From Heterobilharzia americana (Eukaryota; Platyhelminthes; Trematoda; Strigeidida; Schistosomatidae), in contig OX104129.1 in NCBI GenBank assembly GCA_944470555.2, positions 45,169,998-45,233,997 of the forward strand: a stretch of 64,000 bases of DNA, read 5' to 3'. The translations under genes and the position numbers were made by a program. Below the pieces are notes generated by a model. It made no database searches, was not told the DNA's origin, and worked only from the letters and a program-made list of their open reading frames with translations. This document shows positions 35,122 to 47,275 of this stretch, one piece after another (the first letter of the stretch is position 1; each line of letters opens with the position of its first letter).

Positions 35122-35825
35122 TTAGGATGGACACCTAGTAATTTTCTTCGTTTCCCCGTGTTGTTGTACTGCAGTGTGTTCTCGCTCTTTTGAATAGAGT
35201 CTGGACGCAACTGATTTTGTGTGCCGTTGTATTGTTGCTCTTGTAGTTGAAGATTCGCTCAGTGTGTGCTTCCTGTACACTTGGGTTTCCAGCTTTCCGG
35301 CATTCGTCCTACTGACTAAAACATTCAGGAATGGTAGTTCATTGTTTGACTCATTCTCCATTGTGAATTTGATGTCACTGAAAACGTTGGTGATCAAACT
35401 GTGAGTGTTTTTTGTATCATCATGTTTTTTAATGATGACAAAGATGTCGTCCAAATTTTTATTTTGATCACGGGTAGAATATTGGCTTCCAGTCTCTGCA
35501 TCACTGCTTCTGTAATTAATCCGGATATCGGTTATCCTATTGGAGTTCCTTTCATCTGTTTGTATATCTTGCCGTTGAAATGGAAGTATGTTGTCTTACA
35601 AAGGTCGATGAGTTCCATCAGACTTGAACATTTGAGTTTAGTGCGTTCTGAAAAGTTTTTGTTTTCATTTATCTGCAGGGATATCGTTTCCTTGGCCAAT
35701 TGAGATTTGATGGATGTGTATAGTGCTGTGATATCGAAGGATATCATTAGTTTGTCATTTTCTATGTTAATGTTTTTGATATTTTCTAAGAATTCCGTTG
35801 GTGACTTGACGGAATGTCCGCATGA
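35122..35825 (-). pseudogene. PLE reverse transcriptase core, broken
   Basis: From right to left: MISFDITALYTSI carries motif A (FD), then TTYFHFNGKIYKQMKGTPIG, where a TAA replaces the serine codon of the usual G-S-P motif at about 35529. Next is PISGLITEAVMQRLEAN, then a shift in frame near 35455, then MDDIFVIIKKHDD (motif C, DD), NNELPFLNVLVSRT and VYRKHTLSE. Motifs A, B and C are all identifiable. At least one stop and two frameshifts separate them. Confidence 0.88.
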
Positions 35826-35830
35826 TTAAA

Positions 35831-38568
35831 CGAGATGTTTCAGTTTTCTCGAACGTTCTCTTGATATGTTATGTAACATACCAAGTATAACATCGTGGCA
35901 TTTATATTGTATTCGAATAAACCAGTAGTAACGCATTAGTTAATCGCACGAAACTTCTTAAAAGCTAAGAATATGATCCATAGTTGTTAGTAACTATAAT
36001 CTTCTGAGAGATTTGTAATCACAAAATATAACCTTATCCACTCTTCTTTTTACTGAAGTACAATCACTATGTTTGCACGTAGTTGTTCAAATATTGTCAA
36101 ATATTGTCATCTTTGAATAATTGGTTCGTGAATTATTGGTATTAGTCTATTTTCTATAACTCATTAAACTGCAAAATACTTGAATACATAAAATTCTTAA
36201 GATACTGATGAAGAAATAGATCTTTTGTTTGAATAATAACTTTATTGAATGACTATTCAGTCTTAGACTGTGCACCAGTAAAGACAATTTTATATCTTTC
36301 ATGAGATTATTAACTGATTTGCGAAGGATTAATGCCAACGCTCTTGAAATACGCTTAAATTTTATACATAGGTATTAGAAAAACTGACTTTTCATAGTGA
36401 TTTTGAGTCTTTTGGCTGTTGATTGGTTTTATAAGCAGAAGCCACATGGATTAACACTAGTTGGAGAGCCAGATAAAATCTTAGGTCACTAGACGGCTCT
36501 CTCATCGATGTTTGAAGACAAATATTCACCGACCGCATAAAACAATCGTGATGCAATATTGGAAAACGTCGTACGTTGAGTTTGAACTCATTTGCTAAAT
36601 AAAAAACAGGCATGCCGCAAAATGTGACACAGTTGAATTCGTCACAGTGCGAGGTTGCTGATATGAACTTTTGAGGATATCTAAACTATGACAGAAAAAC
36701 TATCCTGTGCCGTCCGCTTTCCGATAGTCTCATAAGCCGTCAGTTCAAAATGAAAGACCACTTTTAGTATGGATGGTCTGATTCCTATTCTTCTATGTTT
36801 CTCTTCTCTGATCTCTTTCAACCTCAATATCATTTTTATATCCAAGAATATACATAAAAATGACTATAAATAGAGTTTTAAAGTAGTCATAAATTCTTCA
36901 TTTAAGTTCTTTAAATACAAATTTTTTTCTTTGATTGAGACACTTTATGAAAGACTTTTATTACTTAAATGAGAAATACAGCTCATAGGTTAACTAAATT
37001 TCTTGCTATCAAACACGGAATGATGATACCAAACTCTGCACTGGATACATTTTAATAATTTGGTTTTACTATGACTTATTTGGCTGCAAGGAATATAATA
37101 GTTTTTACAGATAAGCTAGGATATAGTCCCTGGCTTTTTGCTTTCGTAAACCCTAACAGATACTCTGAATGCATGTGAGGTAAACATAAGATTTTAGGAA
37201 GTTACGGTTGGAGTCACTGTTTGGTATTAAGGTGAACAACTTGTTGTTAAGCCACAAAGTTGTTAGAAACAATCTGAATGAAGAATCGTTCCCTAAACTT
37301 TTCAAAGCTCTCACTTTACCTTTTCCAAACCCAGCCAGTAAATGCACCTGCCTAAGTATTTGCCCTATGTAACTTGTTCCCAAAGAAAAGTTAAATTAAT
37401 ATATGCGAAATGAGGCCATTCATAAGTCTCGTACTGAATGTTGGTTGACTTCTGAAAGCTACGCAAAGATGACCTGAATAAAACGTTTTATTTACCGCTT
37501 TAACATGTAGTCATTAATACTCTATCCCTGATTCCTTCAAATTAAGGCAGCACAAAGCAGACAGAAGTTCTTAACGTCACTACAAACAACACAAAAATAC
37601 CATACACAATTTTATTTTACATCTTGCAAAATGCATACTAAAGAACTATGAGTTAAATATTCGTTGATTTGAAAGTACTACAATGATTTCAAAGTAACTT
37701 GATGAGTCCCTCAAGAAAACAGCACGGTATTTTGATTATAAGAAATCGGACACACACAAAACGATTCACTGTTCTACAGGCTAATCCACTAGTATGGCTT
37801 ATCTAGTGGAAGCAAGTAAGTCTGACAGATTATCAGTTAGTTATCTAGCAAAACAGTTGTCAGTTTATAGATGGACGTAAAATTACACTGAAAAAAAGGA
37901 AAAGCACTTTGTCATAGCTATGTAAAGAGTGGATCTAATCAGATTAGGTTTATATACACTAAAAAAGTTGTTGTTCTTGCTTTGAATAGATCAGAATAAT
38001 GCACAACATCCTAGAAGATTGAAGCTTCTACTTTTTACTTAAATATACTTTTATCTTTTGTATATTTCGGCAGCCTGAGTTATTTATGTGTCCGGACTAC
38101 TACATCTAAGGACGCTTGTTTAAGCAGCTTCAGATTTCACTTCATGCAGATCACTCAATTTCTCCGTAAATAGGAAAAGTTGGTAATATAACAGATGTAT
38201 TACCAACGTCAACAGGAACATCAACAACATTTACAAAATACAAGATTTATATATAACAGTGGCCTAGGCTACGTCCAGGTCTTCTAGATTCAAATTCTTT
38301 TGATTTTTTACTTCTTCAACTGAACTGATATTTACATATTGCTTCACGTATGTCTTGCAGAATTTTCAAAGCAAAGAGATTGGTTGAAAAATGTTTTAGG
38401 CATAAGCGGCTTTTTATGAAAACTGTCAATCTTTCTCCACAATACATTATCCTAAATACCAATCTCTTGCATATTTTTTCCAATAAACTTACTTGGAATT
38501 TATTCTTTTGCATGTTTGATCCCAGCTATAAGGCATTTCACAGTAATTAAAACAGATATTATCTTCAG
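35831..38568. other. Gene-free AT-rich stretch
   Basis: No gene recognised. Minus-strand frames of 73-76 codons at 36392-36613 and 37153-37383 show no domain. A strong acceptor/donor pair around 37782-37817 encloses stops in all frames. Confidence 0.45.
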
Positions 38569-38719
38569 ACAGTTGTGATAGATGAAAAAACAGAAGTGAA
38601 CGAAATGCGGCATCCATCATATGGAGCTATAGTATCTACTGCAGCTGAGCGAATATCTATCCCAATCATCACAATGGCATGCCTGATAATGAGTGCTTTG
38701 TACCTATGCTTTCGCCATG
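38569..38719 (+). CDS. Exon-like segment with a transmembrane span (gene A, exon 1 of those seen)
   Basis: Bounded by TTATCTTCAG at 38559-38568 and a donor CATG|GTGAGA at 38720. The frame is open in phase 0 and ends one base into a codon. The peptide has a polar lead (VIDEKTEVNEMRHPSYGAIV), then a hydrophobic stretch ISIPIITMACLIMSALYLCF of about 20 residues, followed by RH, as in a membrane span with a basic cytoplasmic flank. The one base left over pairs with the two-base start of 39506, giving a D codon. I do not recognise the family. Confidence 0.45.
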
Positions 38720-38789
38720 GTGAGAGCATGCTTAAATTCCTACGCTTTGGGGAAGCAACCGCTATGAATTACTACCACTAAGCCTACAC

Positions 38790-38812
38790 ATATATATATA
38801 TATATATATATA
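38790..38812. repeat. (TA)n microsatellite
   Basis: An alternating AT run of about 23 bp. Confidence 0.9.
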
Positions 38813-39314
38813 ACTCTTTGTCTTCCTCACCTAGTGATTTCAGCTCATTGTATTGATATCAACCGTCAGTATTTATTTCCAAATACTTCATGTAATGCTT
38901 TACTTGGCATTGCTTGTTTCTTTTTTTTAATTTCTCATTTTTCCGCACAATTCTTGAACCTTCTGTCAGATAATAACATATCAATTAAAAGTGACTTCAA
39001 TGCAAAGCCTATGATTTTCGCTTTCACAAGATACTGGACCGCCCAACATTACATTACTTTGTGAGCCCTTGTTCAGTGCTTTCAGTTTAAACGTATGCTT
39101 TTATTATTACGTTCCAATAAGTGATTCCAGTTGATGTGTGAATCAAAATGATATCGCATTATAATATCAGTCTAGTATATCTTGCTTTGTCCAAATGCAT
39201 TTAGAGAACCAAGTGCATGAAAGGAAGTACTTTCATAATAATGAGGTATGCATTTTCGTAATGAAGTCCAGGAAGAATACATTTCTTCTTAGTGTTCAAA
39301 AAAGATATTTACCT

Positions 39315-39431
39315 CCATTCTGGCCTGTTTATTAGAAATGTACAACGGTGAAACAGTATCATTTGCTGGATAATCTCAGGTAAATGATACTGTTTCACTG
39401 TGTGACATTTCTAATAAACAGACTAGAATGG
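39315..39431. repeat. Long hairpin, 50-bp arms and 17-nt loop
   Basis: 39315-39364 is the reverse complement of 39382-39431 at about 43-44 of 50 positions without indels. The best-paired blocks are CTGTTTATTAGAAATGT and TGAAACAGTATCATTT; the mismatches cluster in two short patches. The 17-nt loop is 39365-39381. If transcribed, on either strand, it would fold into a single stem of pre-miRNA or small-hairpin size. It lies between exon-like segments 38569-38719 and 39506, hence probably in an intron. Confidence 0.9.
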
Positions 39432-39505
39432 AATTGCAGTCGACCACATTGCCCAGGTTTTGCTTATATATTACAGATGTTAATTGACTACACTTATTCT
39501 ACCAG

Positions 39506-39617
39506 ACAGGTATTCACTAGCATTTAAAGCTATACAGGTGCCATCAGACGACCAAATAAGTATAAAAATAGTAAATGTATCACATCAAACCCCAATGAAT
39601 TTAACATTGAGGATTAA
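39506..39617 (+). CDS. Exon-like segment (gene A), end uncertain
   Basis: Follows the acceptor TTATTCTACCAG (39494-39505). The frame starts with two bases and joins in phase with 38719. The peptide reads RYSLAFKAIQ, then VPSDDQISIKIVNVSHQT and PMNLTLR, with two N-glycosylation-type sequons (NVS, NLT). The 3' end is uncertain: CAG|GTGCCA at 39537 is the best donor in phase 0, and later GT sites are also possible. If the long version is used, the sequons would suggest a luminal or extracellular segment. Confidence 0.35.
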
Positions 39618-41014
39618 AATTTCTATATTATCGTTGAGTTTTCGAATGATCTGGTCATCTTCCTTATATTTCAGATTTCAATGCACTAAGTGATTTATTT
39701 ATCTTGTCTGTGTGACATGATATACTGGTGGTAAGATAAACCATAAAACCAACAGGAAAACGAGCGAAAACTAGTTTCTTCAACGCAGGGCTTTGTAGCG
39801 GACTAAATAAATTTGTTTGGCGTTATGCAGGGCTGTTTTAAAAATATTAATACCTGTTTTATTTGTGTAAATTCTGGTTGTATAAAAATTGGACGACATA
39901 CTGTTGAACAATCATATGAGTTTGTCAAAATTAAATCTTTATGATGGCTTTATCGTGTTCAGAATAAAATATGTCAATTGACTTTGTGATTCGCAAAAAT
40001 GAAGTAGTGGTGATGATATTTTATGGAAACCTTAGCGCTTAAAATACATTTCACATGTAGTATCTTTCGAATAGCTGTAGGCTGTGACATACTGTAATTT
40101 AACGACAAATTTTTGAAAAAAATCATTTAGCATCTCTGACAAATATCGAAATAACCAAGTTTTAAAAACGGTAGAAAATAAAAAAATGTGATTGCTGTTA
40201 GTCCAACTCTTATTAACTCAAGTTGACGTATTTTCGAATCAATAATTCTACCACATATTTTTTCCAGTGAGAAAAGATAATGTCGGTGTCTATCGAACAC
40301 CAAACACTGGGACCATGTGAACACTGAAACTGAAGAAAGTGCGTTTAGATTCACGTTATCTTGGTTGTCTTTATCAGATGCTTATTTGTAAGAATGAGTA
40401 TCTAGGTCTAACATATACGTAAATTCAGTCGAAGATGTGGAGTATGACACCATCTTCAAATAAAGAATATGATTTTCATATTTACGTGTTTCACTCAGCA
40501 GCATACATTTGTCTTTGTTAAGCTTTACCACTCTAAGTTCATATAAGTCGATAAAATTCCTTTTTGACGTAGCTGCACAAAAAGGTCAATCCCACTGTTT
40601 GCTGTTGAGTATCGAAAAACTTACAGCTTCTAACTCTGAATGACTTCCCTGGCTCTAATTCCTTTTCATAAAAGGCATTCTTTCTAAACAATCTTGCCAA
40701 ATATGTGAATCAAGGAAGACAAAAGTCACACAATGATAGATAAACAGCATGAATCAAGCACATTCAGACATATCTGGTTTTAATAAAGTGTAGCATCAAG
40801 AAAATCTAAAGATCTTCACAACATGGAGTTTTATTTCGAAAAATCTTTATTCATGTCAATATATAAACCGATATCTTCCCATACTAACCAAGAATTTTAA
40901 TCTAAAACTTCAGAAAAACTAAATGATGTATAAATTAATCAAGCACATCTTTACAACTTTGTTATTATAATCTTATTATTTGATCTCTCAGAATTCAGAA
41001 GTTCTGTGTTTTAG

Positions 41015-41137
41015 AAAGATAAGAAGGAGCAGAACTGGCACTAATATTTCTGATCTTCAATTTGACTTGGATCCCAATGGATCTCCTAGAGACACACAGT
41101 TGGCATACTACAATACAACACACAATATAACTAACAG
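41015..41137 (+). CDS. Exon-like segment (gene A)
   Basis: Lies between GTTCTGTGTTTTAG (ending 41014; an alternative AG ends at 41017 and gives a phase-0 start) and AACAG|GTTATT at 41138. The peptide KIRRSRTGTNISDLQFDLDP is followed by NGSPRDTQLAYYNTTHNITN. It is polar, with a basic patch that could sit just inside a membrane. The exon ends with two bases (AG) that join in phase to the single-base start of 41637. Confidence 0.4.
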
Positions 41138-41636
41138 GTTATTGAATTATTCGTGTTTCAGCTAATAAATATCACCAACTACCGAGGCAGTTGTCACACC
41201 GTTTTGCCGCTGATATCCCCTGCTTTGATTGAATGTTTCACAGGCGATCGACAAGAAAGCGGATATAAATGAAAATGTATTAGTTAGATTGATCTTTAAT
41301 GCTCATAACTTCTGTCTTTATTGTCAGTTTTTATTAATGCAGTCAGAAAATATGTAAAGCTCATTGCGAAACGCATCGAAACAAGATACAGGTAGAACCT
41401 CTTTTTTTATTCTAGTGGCCCTTTCCATTTTCTATCGTGCGATATTTTAAAATCAGATAAGTACTGCAAGTGTAGTAGTGAATATCAGCGGCTATCCGTT
41501 TGGAAATTTCTGATCGCACATTCTGAAACCAAGTATTTGTCATTCATTAAATTACCAGTCATAGCATATTGTTTGCCCCTTTGAATGTAGCAACCTGAAC
41601 TGAATCTTCTTCAAATTTATAGTTCCTCATACTTAG

Positions 41637-41716
41637 TCCACTAAAAATTAGAAAACTCTTAGTGTCAGCTCTGATTGCCCAACTCAAAGAGAATCTGGCA
41701 CTATTAACTGCTGAAA
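41637..41716 (+). CDS. Exon-like segment (gene A), helical
   Basis: An 80-bp segment between CCTCATACTTAG and GAAA|GTGGGA. It starts with one base that completes an S codon with 41137 and ends with one base. The peptide is PLKIRKLLVSALIAQLKENL followed by ALLTAE, a strongly amphipathic helix. A short follow-on frame after TTAAATCTTAG at 41957 (CQLKVPVIQNLL, then stop) is in phase and could be the last exon, but it is too short to rely on. Confidence 0.35.
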
Positions 41717-41959
41717 GTGGGAAGTGAAATTATAATCACTACAAAGCAAGTTGAGATTGCTGAGATACAAAATTAATAGGGTGAAAGAATCTGCATTTGC
41801 TAAAGCTTATTCACCTTTAAACTCGAAACAGATCACCCTAAATTTTCAACTATTCAACTTTCACCTGATATAAAATACTAGATTCGACGAAGTGAAATAA
41901 TTGTGAAAAATAAATGAATACCACTAAATCTACAGTTATGTGAATTAAATCTTAGTATA

Positions 41960-43638
41960 TGCCAGTTGAAGGTTCCAGTGATTCAAAACCTACTGTGAAG
42001 AAAACGTTCTTCAAAAAATGAGGAACAAAAGTATTTAGTGGAAGCTATTCTAGGCATTTATTTGGAAAGTGAACTGTCTGTCAGAACTCCGACGAAGTAG
42101 AATGAAGTTAAGGAACAGTAGTCGTGAAGCATACGAGGCTGCGTAGTTATTTTTGTGTTTGACTACAGGCATGAAACTGCTCCTCAAATTCATCTGGCAA
42201 TTGGATTCAACTCAAGTTTTGCAAAGTTGGATCAATGAGAAGGACATTTAAGTTCACTCCACTACGATGTAAAAGCTTTAAACCCACATCATATAATGAC
42301 TTACATGAGGCCAGAATTCCAAAAAGTTACTGGATCGTGCTATGCATAAACTACTATGATAGAGCTTAAACGTTTCTAATAAGTGACAACAACAGCCGTG
42401 TAGAATTTTTTTCAGAAGTAATTCTATTCCGAATACACACTAGAATGACCTACTAGAAATTAATAGTAATTGACCAATATTTAGTAAAGCGTCCTTCAAC
42501 ATCACTTTAGTAAGTGAAGTCTGAACCTTGCACCAAACGCAGTGTTTTTGAACCTTGCATTTATTTCCAAACGAATGAACGTATTGCATTAAGCATTCTT
42601 GTCCATGAAAACTAGCAGTTTATTAGCTCATCTAAAAAAAGTATTCTTGAGAAAATCATGTACATGTCACATACATCACACTAAACATGTTGATGAATCT
42701 AAATATCTTATTCATCTAAACATTCTTTATATGACACTGCATTAATTGCATCTCTTTTTCGTAAATCTTGTAGTTCTTAAAGAAAAATTTTCACTTCCAC
42801 GCTAAAATAAATGTGTAAAATCGGTCTACACTTATGCATACAAAAAGTGATCTATGAATTACAGTCTTAACTAATAGTACATTAGGCAAAGTGAGATAGC
42901 CGATGGTTCTAACTAGTAGTCTGTATAGTTCAGCTTGACTGTTGGGTTTGAAATGAGAGCATGTTTCATTGAGGAATTTGAATACATAGACTTCATGTTA
43001 AGTGCTTGTTGCTCGACCAACTGAACTGTAATAAAGACCTAGCTGCTGTGATAACAGACTGTAAATCATTTTAACAGGCATGCATTCGTACTGTGCAGTC
43101 TAAAAGGTTAACTATATTTTCAAATGATTCATCTGCAAATAAACCAACTTAGACCCCCCACAAGTATCTGCCATAGCATTCAAGTCATTTAGCTCATAAT
43201 CTTAAGGTCATATGGTAGGCGCATTACCTTTCAATCGATGGGTTTTAACTTTATAGTGTCTTAACGAGAGATGTGAATACCTCAGTGACATGCAACAAAT
43301 GCTGTCTATTCATGATGAATCATACCTTATTACACTTAAACTCCGACAAACAAATCTATACTGTGTAGTTACTCAGACTTATTTGCCCCTGTCTTAGAAA
43401 GATAGAAAGTACAATGATCAAAACGAAAAGAATTGTTCGATTTGGGAAGATATTTATTCTGTCTCAGAGCAAGCAAAACAATATGATCTAATAGTCATCT
43501 TTCTCAAATTGCTACAAGTATAAAAACGGTTATCGTTTACTCCGGAAATGATTCACTGAACTGAATACTCAAGTTCTGTCCTGATTCTAACACTGTAGAC
43601 AAGAGAAAGTGATAAACAAAACCTTGATTTTGCTTCAG
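41960..43638. other. Mostly gene-free AT-rich stretch
   Basis: No feature firmly supported. Near 43200-43260 a GGTCATATGGTAGGCGCATT segment and later GGGTTTTAACTTT look like a decayed tRNA-like unit, but the fold does not close. Confidence 0.4.
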
Positions 43639-43813
43639 TTTTATTAACAAAAAATCTGTTTCGTTTATCAAAATTTTCATCGAAGGTGAACAACTGAACC
43701 TGAAAGAATTACTTTTTATGAAATATCATAGGGAAGCACAGATCTATCTCGTTAACAAGTTTCGATCAATCCAGATTAGACAGGATGATGTACTTCGCGA
43801 CTTTCATTTGTAA
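43639..43813 (+). CDS. Exon-like segment (terminal?), unknown
   Basis: Follows a very good acceptor (CTTGATTTTGCTTCAG, ending 43638). It is open for 57 codons to TAA, starting with one base. The peptide SFIKIFIEGEQLNLKELLFM is followed by KYHREAQIYLVNKFRSIQIR and DDVLRDFHL: charged, helix-prone and not low-complexity. It could be the last exon of gene A or part of another plus-strand gene; no phase-matched partner was fixed. An internal GT (DD|GTACTT) could be a donor. Confidence 0.35.
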
Positions 43814-46365
43814 ACCATATTGTTTGTACGGACTACTTGGTGAATGTTAATGAGTCGTGTCAGCCTATTTGGAATTGCTCCCTGAAATTTAAAAAAGGTA
43901 AGAACCATTAGGATTTTGAAACCAATCTACTGAATTCATGATCAGTTTTTCATCCCATAAAATACTTTTGATAAACTTCATTTCTAATTTTTACTACGTG
44001 GCTTATACATAAGGACAAATTTTGTCTGGGATACCAATTTCAATGTGTATATCCATGATTAAACATTACTTTTACTTGATGACATCTCAGGACTGTTTCA
44101 AAAATATTTTCTCAAAATCTAGGTTTGATTAGACTTTAACAGATAAGAGGAGGAATTATGCCACATAAAAATAACACCAGAAGATTCTGCATCATGACCA
44201 GAGCAAAAACTGGTTTTAAATTTGTGTGCATCATTATGGTTTACGGTACCGAAATTTCTGTCCGAAAGAATAAGAAACAAAAATTGTCAGAAGGAAGAAA
44301 TGTGCTAAGAGAGAAAAATAGGTTGGCAACAGGGTTTAAATGAAAGACTCTGAATGTAAGTCACTCGTTCATGCCAAATCTCCTACAAAGCTCTTTTGAA
44401 CACACTTTATCTTCTCAAAAGGAAGCTGTCATGCGTACAACAGTCGGAACGACAGAAATTTATTTTGAATCAAATTTAGTCTTGATACTAATTGTACTGG
44501 GTGGAAGGTTCGAAAACTTATGATGACTGTTGCTCAATATGTATTCTCCATTAATTAGATATTATTTACACTGACGATTCTAATATGGATTAACGAGAGG
44601 TAATTGATTGCTACACAATCAAAACTCAGATTTGTGGTACGAATTATGAAATATGCTCATTGCACGACATTTTATGCGGAAATTGCTATTTTTATAAATA
44701 CGTTTGTTAGGCTTCTTCATAAAAAATAAAACTGAGTTTCTTGCTCATTTCATGTCACACGCTGTGGAAAATGAATTACCAGGTCAGCTGTTATCACAAG
44801 AGTGATTAATGGTCACTACAGCAATACAGACTGATTAATGCGTAGTTGGATATTTCATTTCATTTAAGCATGGAAGAAACCAAAAATGTGACATTTTATT
44901 TCGAGATATCAAAATGAAATTCTGGTAAGCAGCTTTTATTTTATATATTTATTTATATCCAATTTTCATCACAACATGATGAAAATCACTAGCTTGAACA
45001 TGACAGTAAAAAAGATGAGAACGATGGAACTGCGTAAAACACTGTAGGTTTTTTGTTGAAAATCAAATAAATTTTACAAAACTAGTTCATATAGCTGATT
45101 ATTTATTTTTTGCTGTAAATTAATTGTTTTCCAAATCTATTCACTGCATCGTAACAATTTAATTGTTTTTCGATACATTTTTCCCCATGAACATAAGCTG
45201 AACGATGCAAGAACGAAATAAGAAAGAGGAGTTTTATTTTTCCGAGGACTATCAACCGCTAACAAAATATCAAGATGTCTGTAACATTACAAAAAGTAAG
45301 CAGATTTTATCATGTTAACAAGAAGTTTTTAACAGCCCCAACCAGTAACATATATAATGAATTAGGTAGATAGTTGTGGCATAGATCACTGGAAACCTGA
45401 AGAGAACGTAAGATATTTAAAGACTTGTACGGTGAATGCACTTGAACTAAAGTTTTCGGAAGTGTATAGCAACCGCAAGTAACTAGAAGTGTAAAATTAT
45501 TAAAACTGGGAAAATGTCCAACTGTTTCGAAATTATTGTAGCTTATAAAGTTAAATGAACACCGTTCAGATACAAATAGAGCTCTGATTCAGAATATATG
45601 CGAAATACTGCTGGATAATGTTTCTTTGAGGTCACATAGTGAGGGTCGCGTATTACAGTAAACGTCTCCTGACGATGTAAGACGAAAAAATGGTCAGTAA
45701 GCTTTACGCTTACACCAGTATAGACGTAAGTGGGAGCGCCAGAAATTTAAAAAAGCCACTCAAATATTTTTTGTTAAAAATTGTATGTTCCCCAAAATAT
45801 TATACTAATTGAGCTTCAAAATAATGAGTTTCTCACTGCTAGTGTAGTTGAAAACTCAGTGGAACATCCAACACAATAGTCAATTAACCCACTTCAGACA
45901 TCAAACTTAATGAAGATTACTAATGCTTTGAGGGTATTCAAAATATAGAAGTCAGTGAGTTCATTTTGAGAACTATGAATTTTTTACTCACCCCTTATCA
46001 CAGTATATACAACTACTAGTCAAAATAAATCGATCTTTTATAACCTGGCAATCTGAACATAATTGTGTAAAATAAAACCCATACATTATTTTTAATGAAA
46101 ACAAAACTCAAAGTCCTTCCCTGTAAATTTTCTAGATTTCCCCGAAATACCTGGAAAAAGCTTTTAATAACAACTGTCAACTAAAATGAAAGAATGCATA
46201 TTTCCGGTAAAAAGATTCATTGGCAGTTGTTACATATTTCTATCTGCAAATGAGGAGGTTGATAACGGTTAGCAAATTCTAATAAGTAACATGGTGTTTC
46301 CATTTTTCTGCTTTTTGTTGACTTCGGTTATAAACGGCTAAACCTATCTCATTCCTCATTGGTAG
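43814..46365. other. Gene-free AT-rich stretch
   Basis: No gene recognised; the 61-codon frame at 44158-44343 is lysine-rich without motif. Confidence 0.45.
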
Positions 46366-46497
46366 CATTTATTTCATTATTGCGGCGTTAAGACATATGA
46401 CAAATTTGAGTTCTTGATGTGCAAAGAAGGGTTTCAATCTGTAGAAAATACAGTTCTCTCCGAGTTTGATAATCTTATTATGAAGGCAAAAGATTAT
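46366..46497 (+). CDS. Exon-like segment, unknown protein
   Basis: Exactly 132 bp, phase 0 at both ends. It lies between a pyrimidine-rich acceptor (ATCTCATTCCTCATTGGTAG) and a GAT TAT|GTTAAC donor. The peptide is HLFHYCGVKTYDKFEFLMCK, then EGFQSVENTVLSEFDNLIMK and AKDY: well balanced, with two cysteines. The frame stays open past the donor to 46587. I do not recognise the protein. It lies upstream of the exon pair 48988/51726 on the same strand, but the phases do not join directly. Confidence 0.4.
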
Positions 46498-46971
46498 GTT
46501 AACACCAACCTTGTTTTGTGTGCGTTTGTTTTTCAAAGATATGTTTATTCAAACGATGATCACATTGGGTACTGTATGTATCCTTAAGCATCTTATTTAT
46601 CTCCAATAATGGTTAAATAATTGATAAAATACCAAACCTTCTGAAGATATTTACTTGGAAGCTGCTTTCCTTAAATAAAAAAACATTCGAACATGTATTG
46701 TTTTGTAGCATGGAACTCATACATACTGGACAAACATTGTAAACATTTGTTTTTAATTGAAATTCGTACTACCTTGCATTACATCATACATTACTTCCTC
46801 TATCTTGAAATTTTGCAACTCATACATATGCGTTAGAACATCAGAACCGATAGTCACTACAAATGTTAAAAACATATTCCTTTTTCGCTTCATACAATCC
46901 TGATTAGCTGTAAGTGAAGTGTGATGAACTCTAGAAATACACTGCGCAATTACTCAACAAATGTCCATGAT

Positions 46972-47275
46972 GGCAACGAACCAACTAAGAAGCTATCATT
47001 CAACAAATATGCAGAAGAAAGTGGGGATAAATTGGGCATACACTGAGAAGGTCGACCAGGGACATCACGTGCCAGGCCAGATTCTCGAGTGGAATCCAAA
47101 AGGGAAACAACGAGTTGGGCGTCCAAAGTTGACATGGAGGAGATGGTGTGAGGAAGAAATGAAAGCTACTGGGCAGTCTTGGAGCCAGGTTAAATAGACT
47201 GCAGAGAACTGAGTGAAATGGTTACATGCTACTAAAGCCCTATGTTCCACTAGAAAGCTAAATGACAAATAAATA
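46972..47275 (+). mobile_element. Short 5'-truncated RTE copy
   Basis: Plus-strand fragment of the RTE 3' end, from the LATNQLRS-like segment (ATGGCAACGAACCAACTAAG) through the HVPGQILEWNPKGKQRVGRP region to TTCCACTAGAAAGC and a CAAATAAATAGG-like tail. Only the C-terminal 70 or so residues of the ORF remain. It carries the 5-base insertion (AGATT) after CAGGCC seen in two other copies. Confidence 0.88.

Larger units (their letters stand above)
34340..35830 (-). mobile_element. Penelope-like element, 5'-truncated
   Basis: Minus-strand element with RT core (right) and GIY-YIG nuclease (left) in the expected PLE order. Homology begins abruptly at about 35830 with CGHSVKSPTEFLENIKN and runs to a C-terminal tail (DDSLHAEVSVDDVSQKD) at 34380-34440. 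The trailing TTCACGAATAAACAGTCCAA is read at about 34355-34390. The N-terminal part of the RT and any 5' terminal repeat are missing. Damage is limited to one in-frame stop and a few frameshifts, so this is the best-preserved PLE in the window. Confidence 0.9.

Noticed and set aside
35219..35703. Plus-strand frames of 61 and 100 codons
   Set aside because: Antisense shadows of the PLE reverse transcriptase.
37782..37817. Internal exon between CACTGTTCTACAG and GCAA|GTAAGT
   Set aside because: Both splice sites look strong, but all three frames contain a stop within 36 bp; at best an untranslated exon.
43195..43262. tRNA-like segment
   Set aside because: Only the D-arm-like part is suggestive; the B box is too far from consensus.
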